A stretch of DNA of 64,000 nt from Prorocentrum cordatum (Eukaryota > Sar > Dinophyceae > Prorocentrales > Prorocentraceae): the NCBI GenBank assembly GCA_963575745.1, contig CAUYUJ010010380.1:63501-127500 (forward strand), given 5' to 3'. The position numbers and the translations under genes were made by a program. This document shows, one piece after another, positions 1-8,427 of the stretch. Position 1 is the stretch's first letter; every line of letters starts with the position of its first letter. Below the pieces are notes generated by a model. That model was not told the DNA's origin and searched no databases. It saw only the letters and a program-made list of their open reading frames with translations.

Positions 1-830
1 TCTGGTTATGGTTTCGGCTTGCGCGAGCGGGCAGTTGGACGGTTTGGCCCGCGGCAGAAGGAAGCAGGCGAGGGGGGCAAGGAACGAACATTGGATTGTG
101 TGCATTTTGTTTTTTTCAATCGGATCTGGGCTACATGCTGCCAAAGTCGGCCCTTAGATGATTTCTAGATGGCCCGAACGTGGTCCGAAATATTCCACGA
201 AGGCCCCCAGACTGCTCCACGAGAACCCCAGAAGGCCCTTGCGGTCTCCAAGGCGGCCCCCAGAGGGCCAAGTGAGAGCCCCGAGGGGACTCCCAGCTGG
301 CTCAAATCAGACAACGACCTCGAGAACGGTTTAGGTTCTTGCGCGGTGCTGCGGGTCCCATGTTTTGGTCGAAGATGCCTCAACGAGGGGCTCCAAGATG
401 GCATCCTAGCTCTTCTGCGCCTCATTCTCATTCCTTCCCTCTTCGCTTCTCTCTCCTACGTCGACCCTCCTGTTTCCTTCCTTTTTGCTTCTCCCTCCCG
501 CATCCGTCATTCCCATTCCTGTTTTCCTCCTCCCTTTGCATTCCCTCAACTTCACTCTTCCTTTGTTTCTCCTTCCTCATGTCTCTTCGCTTCTCCCTCC
601 TCCCTCTTCCATCTTTCCTCCCTCCTCCCTCCAGTGTGCAAAAGGCCCTCTGGCACTAGTGACATCCAGCCCAGGCTCGCCAGTGTTTCTCATTGGGTTC
701 ACCGTGTTTGCGTTCTCAGAGTTCCCTGGGCGCATCGGGCGCGCATGTGTTATTGCAGTATGCTGAGTTGTGTTGCACTGGCTTGTGTTGAATGTGCAGT
801 GGCTTGTGTGTGTGTCACATTGCACGTCTT
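1..830. other. Non-coding flank, pyrimidine-rich
   Basis: No gene is recognised. Positions about 420-640 are a strongly pyrimidine-biased tract (C/T runs with TCCTCC and CTTCTC motifs) that opens long meaningless reading frames rich in Ser, Pro, Phe and Leu. The end of the stretch (about 760-830) is TG/GTGT-rich and abuts the left LTR. No target-site duplication could be matched with confidence to the DNA after 16565. Confidence 0.5.
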
Positions 831-833
831 TGC

Positions 834-1096
834 ACTTTAAGGGTAGCTCTTTGGGAGATGTTATATAGAATCGGGAGTATAGCTCGCGCGCCGTTGCTTT
901 TGGCTCAAGGCACGCGCTCCCTATTTGCCCGGACACTGCTTGTGTTCGCTATGCGCTGGCAAGATCATTACATCGATCTTGTCTTATCTTTTCCGTCCAT
1001 TCCTCTTGCTGAACAGCCTCAGTACGATACCGGACGCTAGTTGCCATCCGATCCCCATGGAATCGGATGCTATTTGACTTACCATAGTCACTTTCG
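834..1096 (+). repeat. 5' LTR of the copia-like element
   Basis: Direct repeat of 16303-16565, from ACTTTAAGGGTAGC to CATAGTCACTTTCG. It contains a TATA-like TTATATAGA at about 860, a spliced-leader-like sequence at 891-909, and two inverted repeats kept in both copies: AAGATC/GATCTT around 961-979 and ATCCGAT/ATCGGAT at 1046-1068. A TG dinucleotide lies just upstream at 831 and CATAGTCA lies near the end, so exact TG...CA termini are uncertain by a few bases. Confidence 0.88.
891..909 (+). promoter_or_regulatory. Spliced-leader-like sequence in 5' LTR
   Basis: CCGTTGCTTTTGGCTCAAG matches the dinoflagellate spliced leader from its CCGT to its CAAG, with one substitution and a 2-base deletion (CA missing before TTTT). 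The 12 bases TTTTGGCTCAAG are identical to the 3' end of the leader. This may be a relic of a trans-spliced transcript copied back into DNA, or part of the LTR R region. Confidence 0.6.
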
Positions 1097-1099
1097 ACT

Positions 1100-1111
1100 T
1101 GGTAGCGGAGC
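1100..1111 (+). promoter_or_regulatory. Primer binding site, initiator-Met tRNA type
   Basis: TGGTAGCGGAGC begins three bases after the end of the 5' LTR repeat. It resembles the TGGTA-initial primer sites complementary to the 3' end of initiator methionine tRNA that many copia elements use. The position just inside the 5' LTR is what reverse transcription requires. Confidence 0.65.
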
Positions 1112-1343
1112 TGGCCGCACTCTCGTGTGGTCAGCTCTTGCTCTTCTTATCCTCGCGCTACACTGCGCGATCTTCGTGACCAACTACCACCCTGCGCCAC
1201 CACTCCCAGTACATTTACGAGGATTTATTCAAGAGCAATAAGCAACACGAGAGGTACGACGTCTAGACAACAACATTGGTACCATATACTCTTCATCACT
1301 GCGTTACTACCAACCGCTCGGCAACGAGCCAAAAGCGCAGTAC

Positions 1344-2615
1344 TTGACGCAGAGGCGGGGAGACCCGCGAGATAAAGCGCCTCGAAGACTTGACAAGGCG
1401 CTACCCCAGCGCGGCAACGCGCCTAATAACCACCCATATCTTCACAGCCTTGGGCTGGTTATATTCGCCATCATATGGCTCGCGCTGGGGGCAGCAATCG
1501 GACACATGCGTCGTGGAGAGAACAGCACCGATGGGCAAACACATGGCCCATACTGGGACCCTCAAGGCAACGTACCTTTCCGCGAGTACGTTTATGAGGT
1601 CAACGCGTGGGTCAACGTCACAGGTGGACGTATGACGCCACAGGCCCAAGCGGCCGCCGTACAACGCGGCCTGGGTGGCCTAGCGAGGACACTCGCCATG
1701 AGGGTACCACCTGATATTATAAACTATGGTGCTGACATTGATGGGGTCCACACCGACCCAGTGACCTACATCATGTTCCTCCTAAGCATGAAGTTCGAGC
1801 GCCTGGAAGATGAGCGCCAGCTCACTTCCGGCACACAGCTCATCGACTTTCATGTGCCTCGCGGAGAACGAATCGACGTCACCCTCGCCCGATTCGAAAT
1901 GGCCCGACTTGAGGCACAGTCGGTGGGATTTGACCTTCCCAACTTCCAACTACTAACTACGATCCTATTCCGCGCCTTAGGCGTCGGCAACCAGCGAGCC
2001 ATGCAACTCTCACAGCCACTCAATCACCAAATGCCCCGAACACAACAACAGTATGATGAGCTGCTGGAGAGGATGCGTTCGATAGGTCACCTATCAGAAC
2101 GGTCTCCTGGCAATATAGGATCAGTGTTTGGAAGGGGAAGGGGATCTGGTAGTGGGAATTTCTACACTACCTTAATCACTGAAGCCCAGCCTGGAAAAGG
2201 GCCCTCAAGCATATGGGCTGACGATCCTGGAGAATCCACTGCTCTACTAGCAGGGGATCGATCACAACCAAGCTGGGCAACCAGCCCTCCTTCCAGAGAA
2301 CCTCAACCACACCGTTCCATATGGGGTGAATCAAACCCCCTAACCGACGGTGTATCCACCTACCTGGGGGACGACGATTTCGACTCCGGTACCGACACCG
2401 ATATTGTATCATCAGACGGTGTTGAAGCGTTAGATTGGTCAGATATTATGGATATGGAAAGTGATCATCAGCGTGCTGAACACTTGTTTTGGTTATTACG
2501 ACAGGCAAAACGGAGGTGGAGGAGGTTCGCACGAAAACCAGTGCGTCGTGTTAGGACGAGGACACGGAGGAGCTTCAAAGGAGAAGGTAAAGGAAACGGG
2601 GTCGTCGTAGGTTGA
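1344..2615 (+). CDS. Gag-like N-terminal protein of copia-like element
   Basis: Open frame of about 423 codons. The frame opens at a TTG at 1344; the first in-frame ATG is at about 1506, after a hydrophobic segment (LGLVIFAIIWLALGAAIG) that could be a membrane span or may simply be untranslated leader. The middle part, with WVNVTGGRMTPQAQ and later LLERMRSIGHLSE, has the helical, charged character of copia Gag. The C-terminus is Arg/Lys-rich (RRFARKPVRRVRTRTRRS), suited to nucleic-acid binding. It overlaps the next frame by a few bases, and the zinc knuckle follows in that frame, so Gag seems split by a frame change around 2600. Four hairpins (1355, 1409, 2272 and, upstream, 1316) lie in or next to it. 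Assigned from position and composition; no strong family motif was seen. Confidence 0.55.
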   Translation: MTQRRGDPRDKAPRRLDKALPQRGNAPNNHPYLHSLGLVIFAIIWLALGAAIGHMRRGENSTDGQTHGPYWDPQGNVPFREYVYEVNAWVNVTGGRMTPQAQAAAVQRGLGGLARTLAMRVPPDIINYGADIDGVHTDPVTYIMFLLSMKFERLEDERQLTSGTQLIDFHVPRGERIDVTLARFEMARLEAQSVGFDLPNFQLLTTILFRALGVGNQRAMQLSQPLNHQMPRTQQQYDELLERMRSIGHLSERSPGNIGSVFGRGRGSGSGNFYTTLITEAQPGKGPSSIWADDPGESTALLAGDRSQPSWATSPPSREPQPHRSIWGESNPLTDGVSTYLGDDDFDSGTDTDIVSSDGVEALDWSDIMDMESDHQRAEHLFWLLRQAKRRWRRFARKPVRRVRTRTRRSFKGEGKGNGVVVG

Positions 2616-4075
2616 ATGGGCGAGGCATCGCGGCCTTCCTCCAGAAGCTCTCAGATGATCAGTATGATGAGATATTCTTCGGGGGAAAAGGCCGCGGCAA
2701 AGGCCGTAGGGATACCTCAGGCAAAGGCAAAGGTAGGCGGGGAAACCCGCGAGGTAGAGGCGGCCAGATCCTAAAGTGCCATGAGTGTGATAGTACCGAC
2801 CATCATGTGAGAGATTGTCCAGCAAAGGGAAATGGAAAGGGCAGATCGACCGAAGTCCATTTTGGCTCAAGTGAACCATTCATTGAATATCTGAGCCTCC
2901 AGGATGCTGACGCCGTGGAACAGATATTTTACACTTGGGTTAGCTGCATGGGCAACGTCGACGAGCTCGAGGCGTATGGCCATGGACTGTACGCGTACTA
3001 CCTCGAGTACCTCCGCAGGTTCGTTGTCGACAACAACGAGCTCACTCCCGTGGATCACGGAACGCTGGGAAATCAGCATTTATCTTTCTTCGACTGGATG
3101 TTCGGGAACCCAGGCAACATCATGGCCTACGAGAGCAGTGACGAGGACGTCACTGTAGAGGCCTCGCCTTCAGAGGTTGATCGCAACCTCCAACCTCCAC
3201 CCGACCTCATGCCTGGAAGCAGGCCTACCTACCCTCGAAACCACGCTGAACTAATAGAAATGGAGTCTCAAGCGTTCGTTGCGGGCGTACCAGGGGGCCC
3301 ATTTATACCCCCTGGTTCGCTTGCTCCAGGCGAGTACGGACCACGCGCACTACTGCAAACCCTCATTAGGATGCACGAGATATTAACCATCGCATATCCC
3401 GAGAGTCAAGAAAGCATCGAAGCTGGTAACATGATGGTGCAGGACACTGACGCCTGCGACGACTCGGAGTTAGTGCTGGCAGTCTTGACTCTTATTGATA
3501 GCGTGCACCCTGAGGACGTGCAGAGGCATGTGTGGTACTCCAGAGGGAGATGGCGCCAGGCCCTTGAAAGGGCCATCACCATGCGCGGCCAGGCTCTTCC
3601 TCCGCCAGGATGGGGTCTCCAGGCGGCGGGACTATGGCCCAACCATACGGCCGTGCGTAATATCGCCGGGCAGCCTGTGCTCGGCAACGAGCCTGAGCCG
3701 ACAACCGTACCACCTACGCCGGGACAGCCAAGCGATGCTCAGACGCCGGCTACGCAGGGAAACCTGCCCGTCCCGGCTGCGCCGATGGCCGTCATCGTTG
3801 GCAATCCTACATCAGAAGATGAAGAGGGCGATGGTTGCGGGCTGTGCGAGGACTTAACCACAATCCTCATGATGGAGGTCACTGGTGAGGTAGAGGTGGA
3901 CTTCGATCCCGACGAGCCTGACGCACCACCACCATCGGCACAAGCGCCAATTTCGCCGGGCTCCAGCCAGCAGGGAAACCTGCTTCTGGTTAGACGATCC
4001 GCCTGGGATCGCGCAGGAGCCTCCGCAGGAGCCCCGGCCGGCTCCCGCTCAGGCTGCGTCAGCAGCCTCTTCTGA
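2612..4075 (+). CDS. Gag continuation with CCHC zinc knuckle
   Basis: Frame of about 487 codons without an ATG at the overlap (TTG at 2612), so probably a continuation of Gag after a frame change. A retroviral-type zinc knuckle CHECDSTDHHVRDC (C-x2-C-x4-H-x4-C) lies near residue 55, after a Gly/Lys/Arg-rich stretch, and would bind element RNA in the particle. The remainder is acidic and proline-rich with no domain I recognise; I see no protease D-[ST]-G motif. Hairpins at 2737, 3679, 3754 and 3970 encode xGNxP-type peptides (RGNPR, LGNEP, QGNLP, QGNLL). A spliced-leader relic is embedded at 2849-2871. It ends at TGA in a region where another frame takes over from about 3987. Confidence 0.65.
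   Translation: MNGRGIAAFLQKLSDDQYDEIFFGGKGRGKGRRDTSGKGKGRRGNPRGRGGQILKCHECDSTDHHVRDCPAKGNGKGRSTEVHFGSSEPFIEYLSLQDADAVEQIFYTWVSCMGNVDELEAYGHGLYAYYLEYLRRFVVDNNELTPVDHGTLGNQHLSFFDWMFGNPGNIMAYESSDEDVTVEASPSEVDRNLQPPPDLMPGSRPTYPRNHAELIEMESQAFVAGVPGGPFIPPGSLAPGEYGPRALLQTLIRMHEILTIAYPESQESIEAGNMMVQDTDACDDSELVLAVLTLIDSVHPEDVQRHVWYSRGRWRQALERAITMRGQALPPPGWGLQAAGLWPNHTAVRNIAGQPVLGNEPEPTTVPPTPGQPSDAQTPATQGNLPVPAAPMAVIVGNPTSEDEEGDGCGLCEDLTTILMMEVTGEVEVDFDPDEPDAPPPSAQAPISPGSSQQGNLLLVRRSAWDRAGASAGAPAGSRSGCVSSLF
2849..2871 (+). other. Spliced-leader relic inside Gag frame
   Basis: ACCGAAG-T followed by CCATTTTGGCTCAAG. Compared with the dinoflagellate spliced leader this has one substitution (T to A) and one inserted T; the last 15 bases are identical. 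Such relics mark sequences that once were the 5' end of a trans-spliced mRNA. It lies just after the zinc-knuckle coding stretch. Confidence 0.6.
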
Positions 4076-4274
4076 TGAGCATGCCAGGAGGTCTCGTTCT
4101 CATCCACGCCTCAGAGAAGAGCCTCATCCGCAGGCACGGCTTCCTCGCGAGTGGAGGCAAGCTGGCCCAAAAGAACATGCTCTTCGGCGAGGGGGGCAAT
4201 TGCTTCCCTACAATGACCCTAGGCGTCGGAAAGGGGAACATTCGGCCTTCGGAAAGGGCAACCCAGCCTATTGA

Positions 4275-5426
4275 GACGCTCAGGGTAAGTCCATACGCGG
4301 TGGCTACCAGCTTGCGACGGACATTCGTGCTGATGAAATGCAAGAAGTACGAACGCAGCTGCGAAATGTCGTCGCAGCACGCAAACTGTATAAACCTCAT
4401 GCAGTTTGTGGACAGTGCTCTGAGCCGTTTCAAGAGCATAGGCCGGGATGCCCTGTAGGGCTCACCGAGGTTTTGACTCCGAACAGAGGCCGCACTCCTC
4501 ATAAGGAGGGTCACCCCCCGCTGATCCCGATGACTCCAGACGAGATCGCAGAGATCAATCGTCGTCTCGGGATCACGGTTCATATGAGGCCGAAGGCCGA
4601 GGAGGTTAAGCCTCCTCCAGCTCCGAGGGGACTGGTGCACATGACCCAGGAAGAAAAGGATGCGCTCTTTAGCCTTCCTGGAATGCGAGGAAACTCGCCC
4701 GGCGTTTCCAGCCAGTCCCAACGGCCAGAACCGATGGGCAACGATGGCCAGAAGGCCCAGCGAGCTGCGGCAGATGAGGAACGTAGACGAATCGCAGAGG
4801 AACGCACCCGCGAGGCAACTCGCCAGATGCTGATGGACTCTCAAAAGATCTACATGAAGGAGGCGAAGGCGAAGAAGCCTCCACTTCCACTCCAACCGAA
4901 GGCCAAGAGTGAAACACCGGCCCCTAGGTCGCTTTCGGAGGAGAGACCGAAGACAACAGCACGCTCTGAGGAGCTTGGGTCAGATGTGCAGATGGAGGCG
5001 CCTCGCTCTAAAACGCCGAGATCACCGACTAGAGCAACTCCAGCACAGAGACCTAACCCCAGACAGCCACCTCAGGAACCTGTGGAAGTACGTAGACGCC
5101 CGCCTAGTCGCAGCGGATCTATCGCCAACAGGCTAAGGCTTTCGAGCGCACAGGGTACGCCCCTGCGCCAGCCTCGCCTGCGGCGGCACGCTCCAAAAGG
5201 TCCGAGGAAGGCGCTCTGTCTAGGGGTGCCTGGGTGCCGACGATTACGGGCAGCGCCAGCCGAGAGTCACCGCGGGGAAACCCGCCAGGCGCTGCTGCTG
5301 CAGCTTCCTCCTCCTCGGGAGCCGCAGCCTCTTCGGCGACTGAGGCTCCTGCGCGGGGAGACCCGCCCGAGGAGCAGCTGCACGGCCCAGGAGACACATC
5401 CTTCACCAGTGGGAGTCAGGCCGTGA
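4275..5426 (+). CDS. Copia-like element accessory segment, charged/proline-rich
   Basis: The same frame is open from about 3987 but is cut by TGA at 4272-4274. It encodes a Cys/His cluster (CGQCSEPFQEHRPGC) at about 4400-4450, which could bind zinc. A long charged helical stretch follows (DEERRRIAEERTREATRQ), then a Pro/Ser/Arg-rich tail. The meaningful reading moves to another frame between about 5150 and 5280, where the next large frame starts. The hairpin at 4685 encodes RGNSP in this frame. I do not recognise a family; it may be a linker of the element polyprotein. An assembly indel could explain the frame change. Confidence 0.45.
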   Translation, partial: DAQGKSIRGGYQLATDIRADEMQEVRTQLRNVVAARKLYKPHAVCGQCSEPFQEHRPGCPVGLTEVLTPNRGRTPHKEGHPPLIPMTPDEIAEINRRLGITVHMRPKAEEVKPPPAPRGLVHMTQEEKDALFSLPGMRGNSPGVSSQSQRPEPMGNDGQKAQRAAADEERRRIAEERTREATRQMLMDSQKIYMKEAKAKKPPLPLQPKAKSETPAPRSLSEERPKTTARSEELGSDVQMEAPRSKTPRSPTRATPAQRPNPRQPPQEPVEVRRRPPSRSGSIANRLRLSSAQGTPLRQPRLRRHAPKGPRKALCLGVPGCRRLRAAPAESHRGETRQALLLQLPPPREPQPLRRLRLLRGETRPRSSCTAQETHPSPVGVRP

Positions 5427-8425
5427 TCAGGGATAGACTTGCCCCGCGGAAGCCCCCACACATACGCTCGGTGGATGAGGAATTCATGAGGAAGTGCAGG
5501 CAAGAAAATATTTTCCCGAGCAAGAATCAGACCCTCAAGCAACTGAGTAAGGCTCTCAGTATGGTGTGTAGACACGCGCCTGACAAACCACACAATGCTG
5601 TGTGGAGCCTGAACACCTTCGACGATCATGATGGCTGGATTAACCTCGTAGAGCTCGTCCATGAGTATCCGTGGCACCACGGACATACGAGACATGATGT
5701 TTACAATCCCAGGCATGACGAGGCCAAAGCCATCACCGCGAACCTATGCGGCCGAACGGTGGACCAGGTGGCCGCCATCATGATGGAGGTTGTCCATGTC
5801 CGCGAACCAGACGGTGAAGAGAAACAACCCCTTCAGTTTGAGGTGTTCGTGCGGGACTCTGGCAAGTCCGACATCTTCATCCGGGCCTCTCAAGGGCACT
5901 CGTGGACGCTGAAAGCCCCATGGTCGTTGTACAAGTACATCGTACTGCGCGACAACCCTGCCGGGAGACCGGCCCCATATCCCGAGGTTGCCATGCGTGG
6001 TACTCAATGGCCTGCCTTTGAAGGTATTATGTGGTATGGCCTTTCCTGTCGTTCTGAACACAACCCGAAGAAAAAGGGGACAGGCCGGTCACGCATCCAC
6101 TTTGCACCGACGGTTCGCCGTCGCAGCGTGAACAGTGGGTGGGACCCATATTCCAACATCATCATCTTTGTGGACTGGCATAAGGCCTTGAAGGATGGAA
6201 TAAAATTTTGTTGGTCTGAAAATGGAGTCCTTCTATCCGAGGGAATTAACGGCATCATTGAACCGTGCTATATTTCCCACGTAGAAGACCTGGCCACGGG
6301 GAAGCAGTGGCGCAACCCAGAGTATCTGGGTGATCGCAAGGCACGCGTCACTACCGCCTTGATGTCGGCCCCTGGTAGGTGGACTGATGTAGGCAGTGCT
6401 AGTGTCAAGTACCAGTGGTCTCGCGACCAAGAGGGCGTCGACCCTCCTATGGTTTACGGTCACAGAGAAGTTGGGGACCACTACAGCCCTGCCACGCTGG
6501 GAAACCAGCCCGATGTCCACCAGATCTTTATGGTCACCGAGAGTGAGGCCGGAAGCGCGGCTCCAAGCCGCGCTCCAAGCCAAGGGCCTAGTGCCATATC
6601 TTGGCAGGCCATCAGCACCTCGGATCTGGACCAGATCGCGGCCGCTCTAAATCCTGAACAGGTGGAGCAAGTGGCGGATAGACTGTATCAGCAAGACCCT
6701 TGGGCCGCTGGCCAGGGAGCCATGTCCGCCATGGCGACGCGTAATCGTCAGGCCATGCAGGGAAACCTGCCCATGAATTCATTCAGAAATGAGATGCCCG
6801 AGCCGCAGGGAGACCCGCAGACGTTCGGTCGCATCTTTGGAGAGCCTGCTCGATTCGATCAGATGCCTGGTAGCCCCTCGCATAGTATGCACGCACCGAG
6901 GGGCATGACCCCAATGGCGACGCCACCTGCGCAGTCTCCGTTCGGGACTCCTGGTCGCTCTGCCACGAGTGGCACTCTCATGGAGAGGATCGCAGCGGCC
7001 AGGGCCGAGCATGGCACAGCTCTCCTGAACATGATGCCGCCCGGCGCTCCAACGAGTCAGCAGGGAAACCTGCCCGGCACTCCAAGCCATCCTCGACCGT
7101 TTGTTGGACGAACTACTGTCGCTGGTGTGCCTGATGACTACCGCGCAAGGGTGGCAGCTGCTGTGCAACAGGTGCAGAGTCACAACCTGCCTCACCCGAG
7201 TGGTCAGAGGTGGAGGCCGGCCTGGTCCTGGGAGCCCGAGGGTCCCAATCCAAGGGATCCTGCTCGGCAACGAGCATTCATCCCAGCCTTCAATGCTCAC
7301 CCGAGCATGGCCCAGGGCCAGAGACCATCGCCAGCACACATGAATCCGCCGCTGTACCCTGATGGGTCCAGAGTTCCGAACAAGTTTGTTCGCGAGATGG
7401 CGGATCAATTCCACAGCCTCACAAACGTGCGCTGTAGGAATCAGTCCATGTATCCGCACGTGGCCTTTATGCCTGCGCCGACGACGCCAGATGTGGCTGT
7501 CCAGCCTACTGCCCATTCGATATCGTCTGGCAGTAGAGGTGTGCCTGATTATATCAGGCAGACATGCCACACCCAACAGGCGTGCTTTAGGCGCAGACAG
7601 GCCGTGCAGAACGTGCGTGATCAGTCACGCGCAGCCGCACTTGAGGTCGCGAGGAACAGAGGCTCACCCATGCGAGGAAACTCGCCCGCTGTGACGCCTA
7701 CAGCCTCCGTGCCAGCAGCTCCTCCAGTTGTGGCTGCCGTAGCGCCGGAGGTGCTAGATCCCGCTGGGGGTCCTCCAGCGACCTTGATGCACTCCGAGAC
7801 GGTCCTGGAGAGACAGCGGCGGGTGTATCCCATAGCAGCAGATGTGGAAGCTTTCACTGGGATGGAAGATACCAGCGCGGTATGCCTCGAGGAGTTTCAG
7901 CCCTGGGAGAGCGTTTACCGCTTGAGGTGCAACCACTTATTCCATGAGGAGTGCTGGAATTCAAATGTGGTGGGCCATGTTGCAAATCAGCGTGAGGGAG
8001 ACCCTCGGCAACCACCATGTGCTATCTGCCGAGCGCCTGGCATCATAGCGCCATCATTTCCATGGACCGTCTCCTACACTCAGGCCCCTGAGCAAGCAGC
8101 GAGGGAGCTGCGGGAGTTGAGGGGCATGGTGGAGGAGATGACAGCCAGGATGCTAGACAGGCAGACAGCTCAGCCCCAGCAGCAGGGAAACCTGCCGGAG
8201 GAGGTGAGGCCGCCGATGGAGACGGGATACTTCGATCAGCTTATCCCGACGACGGCGCCTCAGCAGGGGAACCCGCCTAACACCCCACAGGTGGCTCCTC
8301 AAATGTCTCCCCAGAGTGGGGGCGGGGCAGAGCTGGCACTGGGCCCTGAGCAGCTGCGTGAGTTGCGTGTTCGGCATTTCCAGACCCAAATGGATAATGC
8401 GCACACAACCTTTATGCTGGACTGA
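5234..8425 (+). CDS. Tpt1/KptA-like 2'-phosphotransferase plus RING-like ORF
   Basis: About 1063 residues; the GTG at 5234 is only the frame opening, and the frame is open further upstream. Residues about 100-350 resemble RNA 2'-phosphotransferase Tpt1/KptA, which moves the 2'-phosphate left by tRNA splicing onto NAD+. Visible matches: QLSKALSMVCRHAP with the Arg-His pair (R113, H114); DGWINLVELV; FIRASQGHSW with R217 and H222; RGTQ where the family has HGT; GRSRIHF; and VDWHKALKDGIKF...SENGVLL. The Arg/His set needed for catalysis therefore seems kept. Residues about 880-935 form a RING-H2-like finger (CLEEF...CNHLFHEECW...CAICRAPG) whose first zinc ligand is Ser (AGC at 7874). The rest is Pro/Gln-rich and carries about a dozen hairpins. 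It sits between Gag and integrase of the copia-like element. Confidence 0.75.
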   Translation: MPTITGSASRESPRGNPPGAAAAASSSSGAAASSATEAPARGDPPEEQLHGPGDTSFTSGSQAVIRDRLAPRKPPHIRSVDEEFMRKCRQENIFPSKNQTLKQLSKALSMVCRHAPDKPHNAVWSLNTFDDHDGWINLVELVHEYPWHHGHTRHDVYNPRHDEAKAITANLCGRTVDQVAAIMMEVVHVREPDGEEKQPLQFEVFVRDSGKSDIFIRASQGHSWTLKAPWSLYKYIVLRDNPAGRPAPYPEVAMRGTQWPAFEGIMWYGLSCRSEHNPKKKGTGRSRIHFAPTVRRRSVNSGWDPYSNIIIFVDWHKALKDGIKFCWSENGVLLSEGINGIIEPCYISHVEDLATGKQWRNPEYLGDRKARVTTALMSAPGRWTDVGSASVKYQWSRDQEGVDPPMVYGHREVGDHYSPATLGNQPDVHQIFMVTESEAGSAAPSRAPSQGPSAISWQAISTSDLDQIAAALNPEQVEQVADRLYQQDPWAAGQGAMSAMATRNRQAMQGNLPMNSFRNEMPEPQGDPQTFGRIFGEPARFDQMPGSPSHSMHAPRGMTPMATPPAQSPFGTPGRSATSGTLMERIAAARAEHGTALLNMMPPGAPTSQQGNLPGTPSHPRPFVGRTTVAGVPDDYRARVAAAVQQVQSHNLPHPSGQRWRPAWSWEPEGPNPRDPARQRAFIPAFNAHPSMAQGQRPSPAHMNPPLYPDGSRVPNKFVREMADQFHSLTNVRCRNQSMYPHVAFMPAPTTPDVAVQPTAHSISSGSRGVPDYIRQTCHTQQACFRRRQAVQNVRDQSRAAALEVARNRGSPMRGNSPAVTPTASVPAAPPVVAAVAPEVLDPAGGPPATLMHSETVLERQRRVYPIAADVEAFTGMEDTSAVCLEEFQPWESVYRLRCNHLFHEECWNSNVVGHVANQREGDPRQPPCAICRAPGIIAPSFPWTVSYTQAPEQAARELRELRGMVEEMTARMLDRQTAQPQQQGNLPEEVRPPMETGYFDQLIPTTAPQQGNPPNTPQVAPQMSPQSGGGAELALGPEQLRELRVRHFQTQMDNAHTTFMLD

Positions 8426-8427
8426 GA

